A stretch of DNA of 64,000 nt from Tachypleus tridentatus (GCF_004210375.1 NC_134834.1:155081290-155145289); one strand, 5' to 3'; positions 1-10,564 are shown, counted from the first letter of the stretch. Notes: generated from the sequence alone by a model not told the origin. Program-made: numbers and translations.

Positions 1-1375
1 GCTTCTTTACTGTATGCTTCAAAACTTCGTTCCTTACCTAAGCATCCCACCTGGGGTCATGTTTTCCTTCTTCGATGGGCCTTGCTTTGTCAGACCAGAC
101 GATCTGCCATTGCTCCTTTTGACCTTCGTATACAAGCGTAGTTGGATGGATTGGGTCTGTCCTTGGATAACATTGCTCTATCCACTGGTCAGCCCATCCC
201 ACCATGGCTTCTTACAGTCCCCAATTGTGACCTATCTTTAAGTCATCTGAGAAAAGTAGACACTCTTGATTGAAAATACTGTTTGCTATTTGCTTAACAT
301 CTTTCGAACCATCCTTCCATTCCTATTTATACAGTTGGTTCGAAATCAGGTGTCTGTATGGGTTCTGCCGTGGTTCGGTGGTTGCACGTAGAATTACCTC
401 TACAGCTTCTGTGTTCACTGCTGAACTGTATGCCATTTCTCTTGCCCTGGATCACATAGAAGCTAAGCAGTACTCAAACTGCACGATTTATACTGAATAG
501 CTTAGTTCTCTATTGGCCCTGGAATCGCTTCACGTTAGTTCACACCCTGTTCTCGCCGATATTCAAAACCGACTGGCCCATTTCTCTTCAACATCTACTT
601 CTATCCAGCTTTTCCAAATAAAATCTTATAATGTACTTTGACCGTCTTGCTTCCGTAAGGATCAGAAAGAGGAAGTTGTTTTAACTAGACTACGCATTCA
701 TCACAGTTTTTAACTCATTGTTTTCTTTTATTTGGAACTGATGCACCAGTGTGTAGTTTGTGTAACACTCAGATCATAATAAGTCACATTTTACTTTATT
801 GTCATCGTTACGATTCACAACGACGGCACCATTTTAAACATGTTCTGTCCCGAGGTTTGTCCATAATGTTAGACACTGTTATTGGTGATGGTGACACTGT
901 TCACCATGGTAATGTTTTTAGTTTTTTAAAGGCCATTAATATTTTTAATGCCATTTAACTTTTTTAAATTTATACATTAAATATTTTTAATGTGGCTCCC
1001 TTTTAAAAATCACAGTTCATCTAGTTCGATTTGAAATTAGAAACTGGCCGTAACATTAAGTAACTCGAAACCAGGACTGGAAAGGCCAACTTCAGATGGC
1101 TGACAGTGGTTTTTGTACCTATTAGTCTTCCTTGCGAGTTATGATTATTACAGTCACGCTATAGAAAGTCGTTTACAACTTGAATTACTGTAGTTTTTCT
1201 CTTGACGTTGTAGACTAGATGAAAACATTGGTTTTATGCTGTTTATGTTTTTTAAACTTTGTTTTGTTTCACCTTAATTTCCTTTTATGAATTTTACTAA
1301 ACTGACCTTTCCTTTTTTACCGGACGTTTGATGCAGATAGCCTAGCTGCTTTGTGCCATATTAAAGCAATAAAAG
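1..1375 (+). mobile_element. 3' end of a Jockey/I-type LINE (copy 1, entered mid-ORF2)
   Basis: The window opens inside ORF2 of a non-LTR retrotransposon. The same sequence recurs at about 55,770-57,530 in the same orientation, so this is a second copy of one family. It covers the segment between reverse transcriptase and RNase H, a decayed RNase H domain (about 300-500, with a stretch matching FTAELYAISLALDHIEAKQY), the C-terminal region and the 3' UTR. Compared with copy 2 it lacks about 185 bp near position 609 and has in-frame stops, for example TAG at about 498. It therefore encodes nothing functional. The 3' end is near 1,375, where similarity to copy 2 stops after the shared motif GCAGATAGCCTAGCTGCTTTG. 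Copy 1 also lacks the small MITE that interrupts the 3' UTR of copy 2. Confidence 0.85.
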
Positions 1376-3880
1376 TATAGTTCACAACAGTGTTATACAA
1401 ATAGCTTTTCAGAGAATCTTTTTCTGATAGTGTGGTCTTGAAAGTTCAAGACATCTGGTATTGACAGGAAGGCTACTTGGGCGGTGAATTGTGAGAGGCA
1501 AAGGTACCTCTGAAATACAATTTTTACACACTTATGATTTTGAATTCGCAATGAAAAAGTAAGTGGAATGTGAAAGAATAATGACAACTGCAGTTAATGT
1601 GATTTTCATTACAAATTTTAGGTATGATACTATCTAATACTTCATTATTAACGTTTAAACCATAACTTTTAAAGTACTGGACTGTTTATACAAGTAGTGT
1701 TTCAGCGGGTAACATCACTCTTATCTTAGATATTACTCTTAGATTTCAAATATAATGACTGCTTTTCAGATCAGCGACTTGGCATTTGCTGGCCCACTGG
1801 AATTGTGTGAGTGTATACATTTTAAAGTGTTTTTTTTATGAATGCTGCGAAAGGCAAATTACATTTTTTTTACCGTGTTATTGGTTTTGGGAACTACTGA
1901 TTTTGGTGTTAATTCTGTGTTCTTGGTTTTGGGAACTGCTGATTTTCTTTGGTGTTAATTTTTCTTTACTGGTTTTTGTTGTTTTGCGCACTGTTAGTTT
2001 GAAGTGGCTTTTTAGGTATTCACTATTTTAAATAGATGCGTAGAAAAATGGTAATTAATTTTAGTAATAAAATATATTTTTAAATACACTTTAGTGAAAT
2101 AACAGCCAGAAATAGAATTAATATTAATAGAGTAATCTATATGGCCCTCAACTGCTTTTTACACACATTTTTCTAAATTATTAAGAGATTATGTTTGTGG
2201 CTCATGAGTTTAGTAATTGTAGGGCCCGTAATAGCATACAAGTCATTCCAAAAAAACATTAGAGGAGTGTTATGTAGTCATAAATGGGCCTGTATCATAG
2301 CGTTCAGATTACGGGAAGCACTGAATATTTATAAGGTACAACTAGATGATTACTTGTGATTACTAGATTGTGTCTCTGTTATGTCCTTTACTTTCGTCTT
2401 GCCAGTAGGTAATATATATACACGATCACGCGCATAGGATCTACAAAGTCTCTTCTCCGAAAGTTAAATTCTTATTTAAAGCTGACAGAGACTTCATTTA
2501 ACCTTGTTATTAATCTCTTACAATGACACTCAGTTTTGTCTGTCTTGAAAATGCGCGCGCATCTTGCTATATAAATGTGCATGAAAATAAAAGAGGAGCT
2601 TAAACATGCTTGACATTTTGTACAACAACGCATTAAAAGCATATCAACATTTTTTGAAAACGTCTAGTACAATCAAACATTAGACAAATAAAGTGAGGTA
2701 TCGACCGATCAGTGTTTTCTAGTCTGATTTTTCAAGGTATCAACTGAAAAATAACTCCGTACAGGGTCATAGAATAACATTATAAGTTTATTTATATATT
2801 GATGGATTTGAATAAAGGAAAGTTTAACCCTAAATTAAACCAAAGCAAAAAACGTACACAACTTATAGTATTAATTTATCTTTTTCTTTATCGAAATATA
2901 GGTTGTATTTAATAAAGGCTTAACTAATACTAATTTGACCGCAAATGTTTTGCGATTCTCTGTTAGTTAAATCGCACTTAATTTCACACAGGAAAGTGGC
3001 GCTGTGTGACTTCTACTAATAGCGATTTTATTGCAAACACACAGATCCCTAAATATATTCAATTAGACCGTTATTATAATACACATTTTATTTAATAATG
3101 TACACATACTTTAATTAGCGAAATTTAAAAGTTCTTTACATGTTGTGTAAATGAATATTTATCTACCCAGCATGCAGTGTTTTAGTCCACTTAGAACAAA
3201 AAGAAAGTTCCTCTTAAACGTGTGACATTTATATTTACGGGAAAAACATTTATTAAAATAAAAGTTGATTACAACACACTGTCGCTATCTATGTATTCAC
3301 AATGCATTTAAAATATTTAGAAAATTGTAAATATGTAGTGAAGCATATCAGTTGGACTCAAAGTTTGTATTTTTACTGTACATTTCTAAAGTATCAGTTA
3401 TAGCATACCGTGCCCGACATGCTGTTAGACTGTCCACTTTAAAACAAAATGAAAGTTGTAATGAGCACGTGTGCCAATATTTATTATAGCAAATGTTTTG
3501 GAAACAGAGTTCAAATATAATACTATAAAGGACAAGGTATTAACATGCATGGCAAAGGTCACTTTTGAGTTGACAAAGTGTATTTCACAATACACAGTTG
3601 AATTAGGTTACTTTATTGCCTATAATCAGCTGACAATTAAGTCTACAATCATTTAATGCTGTAAGTTGATTTTATATCATTTATATTAATCAAACAATAA
3701 TTAGTATAAAATATATTTAATTTATTTTACAGACACATTCCGATAAAGATAAACAAAGTTCCTGTGTCAAGAGATCGACTAATATGGAAGGCGAGATACG
3801 TTTTCAAACTTATATAAAATTCACGTATCCGAAATTATTTTCCTTTTCAAATTACATTTAGTAACATTATCTGTCTTTTA
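1376..3880. other. AT-rich intergenic DNA, nothing recognised
   Basis: No open frame longer than about 80 codons resembles a protein family, and no repeat of the families described elsewhere in the window was recognised. Short AT-rich ORFs (for example 1,786-2,031 +, rich in Leu, Phe and Trp) look like compositional artefacts. Confidence 0.5.
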
Positions 3881-4475
3881 CAGGTAATGGTTAAAATCTC
3901 AGATTTTTACTGAATTTATCAGTAAAAAATCAGCGAGTAGAATAGTTTTAAAGTGTAATGCAGCTTCTACTGCTTATAGTACTTCTTTTCATTCTAAAAC
4001 ACACAGTCTGACAAATATTTTGGACATTCTCAATACTAATCTCCAAAACATACTGGACGATACAATTAAACTTCTAAACAGTAAAGAAAAAGTGAAAGTA
4101 CGTGTTTATCCAAACAATCTCAATAAATCAGTAAGCGCACATTTACAAAATAGGAATATTTTCAAATTTTAAATTATTTTAACTACAATAGAAAAAGTAA
4201 ATCAAAGTAAAAAAAGACATATGACTCATTTAAAATTGAAGTTACAATGTTAAAATTACCAGTAGGTAGTAACAGAGACAAATTATCAAATGTCAGTCTT
4301 AACCAACTTAAGAAGGAGTTATTCCTATAATTAACAAGGACGATCTCTGTTATGTATTAGGCTTAACATCTGACTTTCTTAGCTAAAGACCAGAAGGACC
4401 AAGCTGCATAGAAGATGTTAGTAAAGTTAAAGTTAACCATCACTGAAAGCCTACCCCCTCCCGTTGCAAACTCTC
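3880..4475 (+). other. AT-rich segment upstream of the Maverick polymerase remnant
   Basis: About 3,960-4,170 gives a broken + strand reading with a Lys-rich, Leu-rich stretch (around NILDDTIKLLNSKEKVKV) that loosely resembles the N-terminal part of protein-primed family-B polymerases of Maverick-type elements. The resemblance is weak and interrupted by stops, so no gene is claimed. If correct, most of the exonuclease and palm region has been deleted between here and 4,760. Confidence 0.2.
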
Positions 4476-4480
4476 TTTGT

Positions 4481-4605
4481 TAACCTGAAGAAGACTGAAG
4501 AAGGTCGCAACGTTGTTCTGTACCTTAATACAATTCTAATACCCATACCAGCTGTCTTGAGAATATATTTTTACTCTAAGTGGGTTTCTCGTCATCATAA
4601 ATGAG
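4481..4605 (+). repeat. Hairpin-core dispersed repeat, copy a
   Basis: Member of a family recurring at 22,066, 37,651, 44,126, 59,686 and 61,738. Shared blocks are a CCTGAAGA-like start, a short hairpin, (G)AAACGTTGTTCTGTAC, then ATACCCATACCAGC, and finally AAGTGGGTTTCTCGTCATCA. In this copy the hairpin is degraded (AAGACTGAAGAAGGTCGCAAC). It is probably the 3' tail of a retroelement. The parent element is not visible here. Confidence 0.65.
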
Positions 4606-4759
4606 AGGAAATTGACTTTCTGTGTGTGTGTGTAAAACGCGTGTCGATTTAAGAATGTCGCCACTGTGTAATCGTTCAGATGGTGATAGAGCTATTACTA
4701 GAACATGGGTTATAGGGGGGTGGGGTGAAAAAAGCAGTTGAGTTTAAGTAATAAGATGA

Positions 4760-5645
4760 TACAGATTTATAAAATTTACCATTTCCCTGAAAGATTCACA
4801 CAGCTGTTTCAAAATTATATAGACACATTTCTAAACATAAAATAGAAAGTATAGGATGGCCCTCTCATTGTGTTACATCAGAAGTAAGAGAGGAATATAC
4901 TGAACAGTATGCTGAAGAGGAAGGAGTGCAACTTTTCCCTAAAACATAGAATTTTATCCAGGTAGAAGGTAAGTTGCAAAAATTTGTCTTAGCTCTTTCT
5001 GGGGTCGTTGGGTGATGTCTGAGGACAAATCACAACTGGCCTGCATAACTTCTGTTAAAAAATATCATTCATTAATGAACAGTAACACCAAACTTATAAC
5101 ATGCGTAACTTTAATGAAGTTACAGCTCTTCATTGAAAGATAAACATCTGCCCAGAAAGATCAAACCAACATCTTCTGGCACCGTTCACAACAACATATG
5201 CTTGTTTGAAATCATATGATACATTAGAGAAGTAAGGTTCGTCTGTTTGTATTATGATACAGACACTATTGCCTACATCTTAGAAAGATCTAAAAATTCA
5301 TCTCTAGAAGATAATCTTGGAGAGTTTACAAACGAGCTGGACGGATTTATATGACATCGTGGATCAGTGGTAGTCCAAGAACCCACGGTTGTTTGCGCAA
5401 CAACGGAATGTCATGCGGTAAGATCAGAGGGTTCAATTTTATCAACAGTGAAAAAATTACTTTTAATCAATGAAATGTATGACAACCAATATATTAGCCC
5501 TTTTCCGACTCCTATAACTGTGACTAATCATAGGAAAATTTGCAGAAATTCATAAATGCAGGCCATTTACAACAAAGAAGAAGAGAGGAATTATCGTCCA
5601 ATTTACCCCAAACGACATATCTTTCCGTATGTATACTTATTTCTT
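4760..5645 (+). pseudogene. Family-B DNA polymerase remnant (Maverick/Polinton type), palm and C-terminal part
   Basis: Several frames together follow the C-terminal half of a protein-primed family-B DNA polymerase, the replicative enzyme of Maverick/Polinton elements. Landmarks seen directly are a GWPSHC motif at about 4,853, a SFWGRW-like motif at about 5,000, the catalytic motif C core YYDTD at 5,250-5,264, a following LEDNLGEFTNELDG stretch, and a tail reading YRPIYPKRHIFPY near 5,595-5,635. Stops and frameshifts separate these blocks: TAG at about 4,948, TGA at about 5,352, and a frame change between YYDTD and the tail. The N-terminal exonuclease region is missing or unrecognisable. It is followed on the same strand by packaging ATPase, integrase and capsid-like remnants, which supports the family call. 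Clearly dead. The family assignment is from remembered motif patterns and was not searched. Confidence 0.7.
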
Positions 5646-5746
5646 CTTTTTTTGCATCTTATGGAACTAACTCCTCGCCACTGTCTATGGACCGAAAAAG
5701 AAGGCATTTGTAGGCCTTCGGGATGGTGTCCAAGGGCATCAAACAT

Positions 5747-5986
5747 GATCTATATAAGGTGAGTCACTTTACAATCATTAAAGTATGATCTATATAAGGT
5801 GAGTCACTTTACAATCATTAGAGTATGATCTATATAAGGTGAGTCACTTTACAATCATTAGAGTATGATCTATATAAGGTGAGTCACTTTACAATCATTA
5901 GAGTATGATCTATATAAGGTGAATCACTTTACAATCATTAGAGTATGATCTATATAAGGTGAGTCACTTTACAATCATTAGAGTTC
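5747..5986. repeat. 40-bp tandem repeat, six units
   Basis: Six head-to-tail units start at 5,747, 5,787, 5,827, 5,867, 5,907 and 5,947, nearly identical to one another (a few single-base differences such as GTGAAT for GTGAGT in one unit). Each unit contains TATATAAG followed directly by GTGAGT. It sits between the polymerase and ATPase remnants of the Maverick-type element, so it may be part of that element or a later expansion. Confidence 0.95.
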
Positions 5987-6612
5987 AAGGTGGATAACTG
6001 TCAACGACACCATTTTACATGTTTAGTGTCAAGTCCGTAAGGAAGTTGTAAATCACAGTTTGTAAGTAATGTTTTACCTTGTCATCTTGAAGTAAGTCAT
6101 CCTATTCCTGAAAACAACGTGTGGTTTTATAGTGAATTTCAACCGCTGTACACAAATATAATGCAAAACATTTCCAGCATTGAATTTGTCGAAGGCTTAA
6201 TTGAAACTTTTCATAATTAATTACAGTCTGATAATCTTGTTTATTTTGACGATCTTATGAGTGAAAGTGGAGAAAATAAACGAGTATCTCAAATTTTTAC
6301 GTGAAAGTCACTATTTGAAATTTTAGTGTTTTATATTATAAGAACGTTTCATCAGGGTAGAGAAGTACGTAATATAAGTTTAAATTCTAAATATGTTATT
6401 TTGTTCAAAAATGTCAGAAACAAATCTAAGTGAACGTTTTAGTAATACAAATGTTTCCATCATGTATTAAATATTTTGAAGAAGCTTATCAAGACACACC
6501 GAGACAAACATATGGTTACTATTGATCTAAAACTTCAAACACCTGAACAGATCCATCTGAGAATCTGACTTTTTTCTGAAGATAAAGTTATAGTGTACAT
6601 ACCAAAGTAAGT
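5983..6612 (+). pseudogene. FtsK/HerA-type packaging ATPase remnant of the Maverick-type element
   Basis: A + strand reading matches the DNA-packaging ATPase carried by Maverick/Polinton and related virus-like elements. The P-loop region is at 6,029-6,056. It reads GSCKSQFV immediately after a TAA stop (6,038-6,040), so the glycine before the Walker A lysine is replaced by Cys. A FYSEFQPLY stretch follows at about 6,131. The Walker B-like YFDDLM is at 6,242-6,259, then a FHQGREVRNISLNSKYVILFKN stretch (only part quoted in family terms; positions about 6,340-6,416), and a terminal IDLKLQTPEQ block at about 6,520. In-frame stops at about 6,219 and 6,301 plus frame shifts make it non-functional. 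In living relatives this enzyme pumps the genome into the capsid. Assignment is by remembered motif order. Confidence 0.7.
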
Positions 6613-6655
6613 TAAAATATTGTTTAACGGAATATATCCTCTTATTTATTAACAA

Positions 6656-6860
6656 GGCCCGGCATGGCCAGATGGGTTAAGGCGTTCGACTCGTAATCTG
6701 AGGTTCGTGGGTTCGAATCCTGGTCGTACCAAACACGCTCACCCTTTCAGCCGTGGAGCGTTATAATGTCACGGTCAGTCCCACTATTCGTTGGTGAAAG
6801 AGTAACCCAAGAGTTAGCAGTGGGTGGTGATGACTAGCTTTGAGGGCGAAATTAAAAAAA
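6656..6860 (+). mobile_element. tRNA-headed SINE, family A, internally deleted
   Basis: Starts GGCCCGGCATGGCC, with an A-box-like region and a B box (GGTTCGAATCC). The body ACGGTCAGTCCCACTATTCG... follows, with a deletion between GATGACTAGC and the terminal GCGAAATT. It lies directly downstream of the ATPase remnant and upstream of the integrase remnant. Confidence 0.9.
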
Positions 6861-7339
6861 TTATTAACAGCAATTGTAGTAGAAGGGTTTTATTTGAAGT
6901 ATAAGCCATACATTAGGGAACTTACATTTAAATGTAATATATATTACACTGGATATATAAATGTATTTTTGTTTAAACAGCCGTTTTTCAAATAAATATA
7001 TTTCAGGTGCAAATCGTCGTTAGTGTAATTGGGTGACGTGGAACATTTATAACATTTCATGGAAGTCCGGTAATATCGACTATCCCTGCTAACTTTACAA
7101 TCGTTTATGCAAAGGGGAGAGAGGAAGCCAAGATATTGACAAGTCTGCTGAAAATGCCTTGTTACATTCTGGAATAGTTTGAGCGGTATAAGGTTAATCA
7201 CCTTCCAAGACCTGCTCTGTCATGTACATTGTATATTAATAATTATCATCGCTGTAGTGTGAAGAAAATTGATGTTGAATCTAAATAAATGTATCAATAA
7301 ACAGTTTTTGTATGTTGTATTCATTGTTACGGTTTGTAT
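6861..7339. other. Gap in the Maverick-type element where the integrase core should lie
   Basis: About 480 bp with no recognisable motif. The integrase catalytic core and zinc-binding N-terminus expected before the tail at 7,508 were not found. The 85-codon - strand frame at 6,944-7,201 has no recognisable family and is probably chance. Confidence 0.4.
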
Positions 7340-7498
7340 GTTACGGTCAATTCCACTATTCGTTAGTAAAAGAATAGTCCAAGAGTTGGCGGTGGGTGGT
7401 GATGACTAGCTGCCTTCCCTCTAGTCTAACACTGCAAAATTAGGGACGGCTGGCGGAAATAGCCCTCGTGTAGCTTCGCGCGAAATTCTAAAACAAAT
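7340..7498 (+). mobile_element. SINE family A, 5'-truncated (body only)
   Basis: Begins inside the body at TTACGGTCAATTCCACTATTCG and runs to the terminal GCGCGAAATTCTAAAAC. The tRNA-like head is absent, the usual picture for incomplete reverse transcription. It ends where the integrase-like reading begins. Confidence 0.9.
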
Positions 7499-7507
7499 CT
7501 GTCTGCG

Positions 7508-7895
7508 GTGTGGAAAACATTTTACAAAACACCCATTAAAGTAAAATTTCATTTCAAAGTAGGCGATGAAGTACGTATTAGTAAAGTGAAGCGTCATTTT
7601 AAAAGAGGTGAAATACCTGGATTGACAGATGAAATATTTACGAGTTATCAAAGAATAGAGTGAAATTCAATGGTTTATAAACTACAAGACCAACTAGGAT
7701 TAAAAGTAAATGGAACATTTTATGAATGTTAATTACAAATAGTTATAAATCTACCAATGACGTCCATGTTGTTGAAGAAATATTACTTGAAAGAAAAAAG
7801 GGTAAAAACAAACAGTGTTTTGTAAATGGAAAGGATATCCTGTAAAATTTAATGCCAGGATTCCTCAAACATATTTGAATCGTCTGTCTTCATAA
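7508..7895 (+). pseudogene. Integrase C-terminal (SH3/chromodomain) remnant of the Maverick-type element
   Basis: An opening stretch reads FHFKVGDEVRISKVKR with a downstream EIFTSYQRIE, then KLQDQLGLKVNGTFYEC (stop), and ends in a WKGYPVKFNARIP block at about 7,838-7,876. This is the layout of the C-terminal domain of retrovirus-like integrases with a chromodomain tail, as in Maverick/Polinton elements. Stops at about 7,661 and 7,730 and a frame change break it. The catalytic DDE core is not present upstream; a truncated SINE occupies that place. In living relatives the enzyme inserts the element into host DNA. It cannot work here. Confidence 0.65.
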
Positions 7896-7923
7896 AATGT
7901 TACTGCATGTCTCTTTAGTCAAC

Positions 7924-8505
7924 ATGAATCATTTGAATGTAACGTTATCTAGTAACAGTTCTATGAATTATTTTGCTAATAATACTGTGACGAACTATGT
8001 CACTAATCGTCCGAGATCTATTAACTTTGAAGGTGCGTGAGAAGTAGTAGTCTTAGTCGAATTACAGCATAACGTGCCTAACGGTACAGGACGGTAATCA
8101 TACTTTTTAGGCTCTCACTCTGCTGCTTTAACAAATTATAGTTGTCAAGGTCATTGCAAAAACCTTAAGATATAATTAGACCCTTAAGCAAAGTAGAAGA
8201 TATACTTCCTAAATCCGATAACGAATGTATATTAATTCATCCTAAAAGTAACCATGAACGGAAATGATGAAGCCACTATAACACTCAGTTATGTACTATC
8301 AGTTATACTTGGATTTATCAATAATTACGCAATTACAACATTTTTAAACTATAAAGATCGATATAAAGGACGGACGACGCTGGTCGACCTATCGCCTTTG
8401 AGAGTTCTTTACAATCAAGAACCAGACATCTATGACACATGCTACGACTATCAAGTGAAAGATTTTACTTTATTATACTGGAAGTCAATGGCAACGGGAA
8501 CATGA
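7924..8505 (+). pseudogene. Conserved small protein of the Maverick-type element (probable virion protein)
   Basis: ATG at 7,924 opens 38 codons (start MNHLNVTLSSNSSMNYFANN), ended by TGA at about 8,038. The reading continues in other frames as VLVELQHN and GSHSAALTNY, and resumes in an open stretch at 8,254-8,505 containing ATITLSYVLSVILGF. This pattern matches a protein I remember lying next to integrase and capsid genes in Maverick-like loci of invertebrates. Its exact role is not established to my knowledge; a minor capsid or penton-like role is an inference. Broken by at least two frameshifts. Confidence 0.45.
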
Positions 8506-8690
8506 ATAGGAAGAAGTTTTAAACAAATTTTTTTGTTCTGCTTTATCATTTCTGAAAAAAAAATTAGCCTTTTGAAAACAAGCAGTTAAATCAGGTATAA
8601 ATTTAGTTTCTGATCCCATACAAGGAAAACCTTCTGTTATTGCTGAAAAGTGGTTGAAGAATCTGGCTAAAAGCTCCACAAAATAAAATA
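8506..8690 (+). pseudogene. Short basic protein remnant downstream of the conserved small protein
   Basis: A Lys-rich + strand reading with a SGINLVSDPIQGKPSVIAEK stretch (about 8,590-8,650) ends at about 8,687. Maverick-like and adenovirus-like elements often carry a small basic, core-type protein in this position, so it is read as part of the same element. One stop interrupts the first half. The overlapping - strand frame is treated as a shadow. Function is inferred from position and composition only. Confidence 0.35.
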
Positions 8691-8724
8691 AGAAACAGGT
8701 CTCATGTTCAGAATATCTAAAGCT

Positions 8725-9073
8725 TGTTTGTTTTGTTGCGACATGATAACATACTCCTCATCAGTACAGTCCATGAATACATGTCGTGATTAAGTTTTGT
8801 TTGTTTGTTTTGAATTTCGCGCAAAGCTACTCGAGGGCTATCTGCGCTAGCCGTCCCTAATTTAGCAGTGTAAGACTAGAGGGAAGGCAGCTAGTCATCA
8901 CCACCCACCGCCAACTCTTGGGCTACTCTTTTACCAACGAATAGTGGGACTGACCGTCACATTATAACGCCCCCACGGCTGAAGGGGCGAGCATGTTTGG
9001 TGCGACCGGGATTCAAACCCGCAACTCTCTGATTACTAATCGAACGCCTTAACACACTTGGCCATACCGGGCC
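8725..9073 (-). mobile_element. SINE family A with a 3' flank-derived extension (candidate 3' transduction)
   Basis: The SINE proper is 8,796-9,073 on the - strand. Beyond its 3' tail (left side) lie 60 bp (8,736-8,795) that match, with four mismatches, the 60 bp lying at the same place beside another SINE at 12,541. The whole block, extension included, is flanked by a perfect 12-bp duplication ATATCTAAAGCT (8,713-8,724 and 9,074-9,085). It separates the basic-protein and capsid-like remnants. Confidence 0.85.
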
Positions 9074-9128
9074 ATATCTAAAGCTAAGAGATGAATAACA
9101 ACGACTTTATATTTTTTGACAAATAATC

Positions 9129-10560
9129 ATGACTCTTCTACCACACGAAAATTTTTGTTAGAGTACAAAATCTGAACTTGAGTTATTTTCTCTCCCTCTC
9201 ACACAAACAGTAATTGAAGGTTAATGGACTGAATATTATCCTCTATCTTCAGTGACCGACAGAGGGCTTGTAGAATTTCTATATCAGCATTAGATGAATA
9301 TTTATATCCAGCCCAATCGCATTCTCGTGTAAAGGCAAAGATTGTCAAGCCTGATGGTATCAATATAAAATAGGATGAGAATAAATCTGCACCTGTAAAC
9401 TTCTTAGCTTATTCTCTGTTTACTCAGATAGATGTACACGTTTATAATAAACTAATTTCTTTGCCTCTCAATCTTTATGCTTATAAAATCTACACAGAAA
9501 CTTTATTAAGTTATTAATGGCGAAGTTAAGAAAAGTCACTTGACATCGTCCATGGGGATAAAATATACAGCAGGTAATGTTGACGATCTCGGTTTAAATG
9601 GTGGTGAGGATGATGGAATCAAAGCCCAGCACGTGGGTCACGTTGTAATCAAACAGTTGAAATGACCATTAATTTACATCCAGATATCTTTTATAGAAGT
9701 TTTTTGCCTAATGGTATAACTTTTAAACTTTTACTAATTTTAAGTAAAGAATCGCTTGGTATTATATCAAATGATGAATAAGAATCGAATATTATATAAA
9801 AATATGTTTCTATCTGTGCTAGAAAGTTAAGATCAGCACATCAGTTATTCTCTCTCATGCTAAATCATTTCAGAGAGAAACAGCTAAATATCCTTTGAAA
9901 TATATAATGTGTAAATCGTTTTTAATTCTCCAGGGAACATATAAGCATGTATCGATAATGCTTTTTTTTAGGTCAAATGGCTACACGTCTTGTTATAAAA
10001 ATGTTTTGATAACGTTGCATTGAATGGATCTTGTAAGAACAAGCCATACAATTTCAAACATTACAAAATCAATTTTGTGGCAATTAAAGTATGTGGAAAA
10101 GAAATACAAACTTGACCTTTGAAGCTGAGTTGTATGCACGAAGCTATGAAACATTATTTAATGGAACTGGAAAACAATTTCAGGATCAAGGAATTGATAT
10201 AAGGTATAATAAATATTTCGTGATGACGAGAAAACCCACTTGTAGAGAAAATTATATATTTAAAAACGGCTCGTATGGGTAGAGAAAGCATTAGTAGAGA
10301 AGAAACGTTGTTCGCTCCTCTATCAGTGCTTTCTCTACCCATACCAGCCGTTTCTAAGTATATAATAAATAGTTGGGAGAATATACATTCTTTGCCTTTC
10401 GTCTTACACCAGATCTATCTGCTAGAGATTTTTACTTTAACTTGATGAAGGACCAAAAACGAAAACTACCATCAAAAGTTGGACTCCATAAAGATAGTAA
10501 TGATATGTTTGTTCACGACTTTGTTGTGAAAATTTTCATATAAATAGAGCTTTAATATGT
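9129..10560 (+). pseudogene. Capsid-like protein remnant of the Maverick-type element (F54H12.2-like)
   Basis: ATG at 9,129 opens a reading MTLLPHENFC, a stop, then KSELELFSLPLTQTVIEG. Further blocks in shifting frames read VKWLHVLL and NFKHYKINFVAIKV near 10,050-10,090, and YTFFAFRLTPDLSARDFYF at about 10,383-10,435, with the last open block ending near 10,542. The order and spacing follow a large protein commonly annotated in invertebrate genomes as F54H12.2-like, which I take to be the double jelly-roll major capsid protein of Maverick-type elements (recalled, not searched). About 1.4 kb survives, with many stops and frame changes, and a 90-bp fold-back repeat is inserted at 10,264-10,353. 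Not functional. Confidence 0.6.
10264..10353. repeat. Fold-back (hairpin) repeat inserted in the capsid-like remnant
   Basis: Two 38-bp arms (10,264-10,301 and 10,316-10,353) are inverted copies with five mismatches, around a 14-nt loop GAAACGTTGTTCGC. The loop and the right arm (ACCCATACCAGCCGTTT) share blocks with the hairpin-core repeat family, so this is probably a variant of it. Confidence 0.9.
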
Positions 10561-10564
10561 GTTC

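Noticed and set aside
5556-5762. 68-codon frame ending in a Cys-rich CLWTEKEGICRPSGWCP stretch directly before a consensus splice donor, resembling the start of a clip-domain exon
   Set aside because: The first half of the same frame fits the tail of the Maverick polymerase (YRPIYPKRHIFPY). No signal peptide start fits and no second half with the remaining cysteines was found. Chance is more likely.
5747-5986. CRISPR-like array
   Set aside because: The repeats are head-to-tail without spacers and the genome is eukaryotic; a minisatellite.
6656-6735. Possible functional tRNA gene
   Set aside because: The A and B boxes are present here and in many other copies, but the anticodon stem does not pair properly and each is followed by the SINE body. 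These are SINE heads.
4760-10560. A functional virus or intact Maverick
   Set aside because: Every recognisable gene has stops or frame changes, the integrase core is missing and the P-loop is damaged. This is a fossil.
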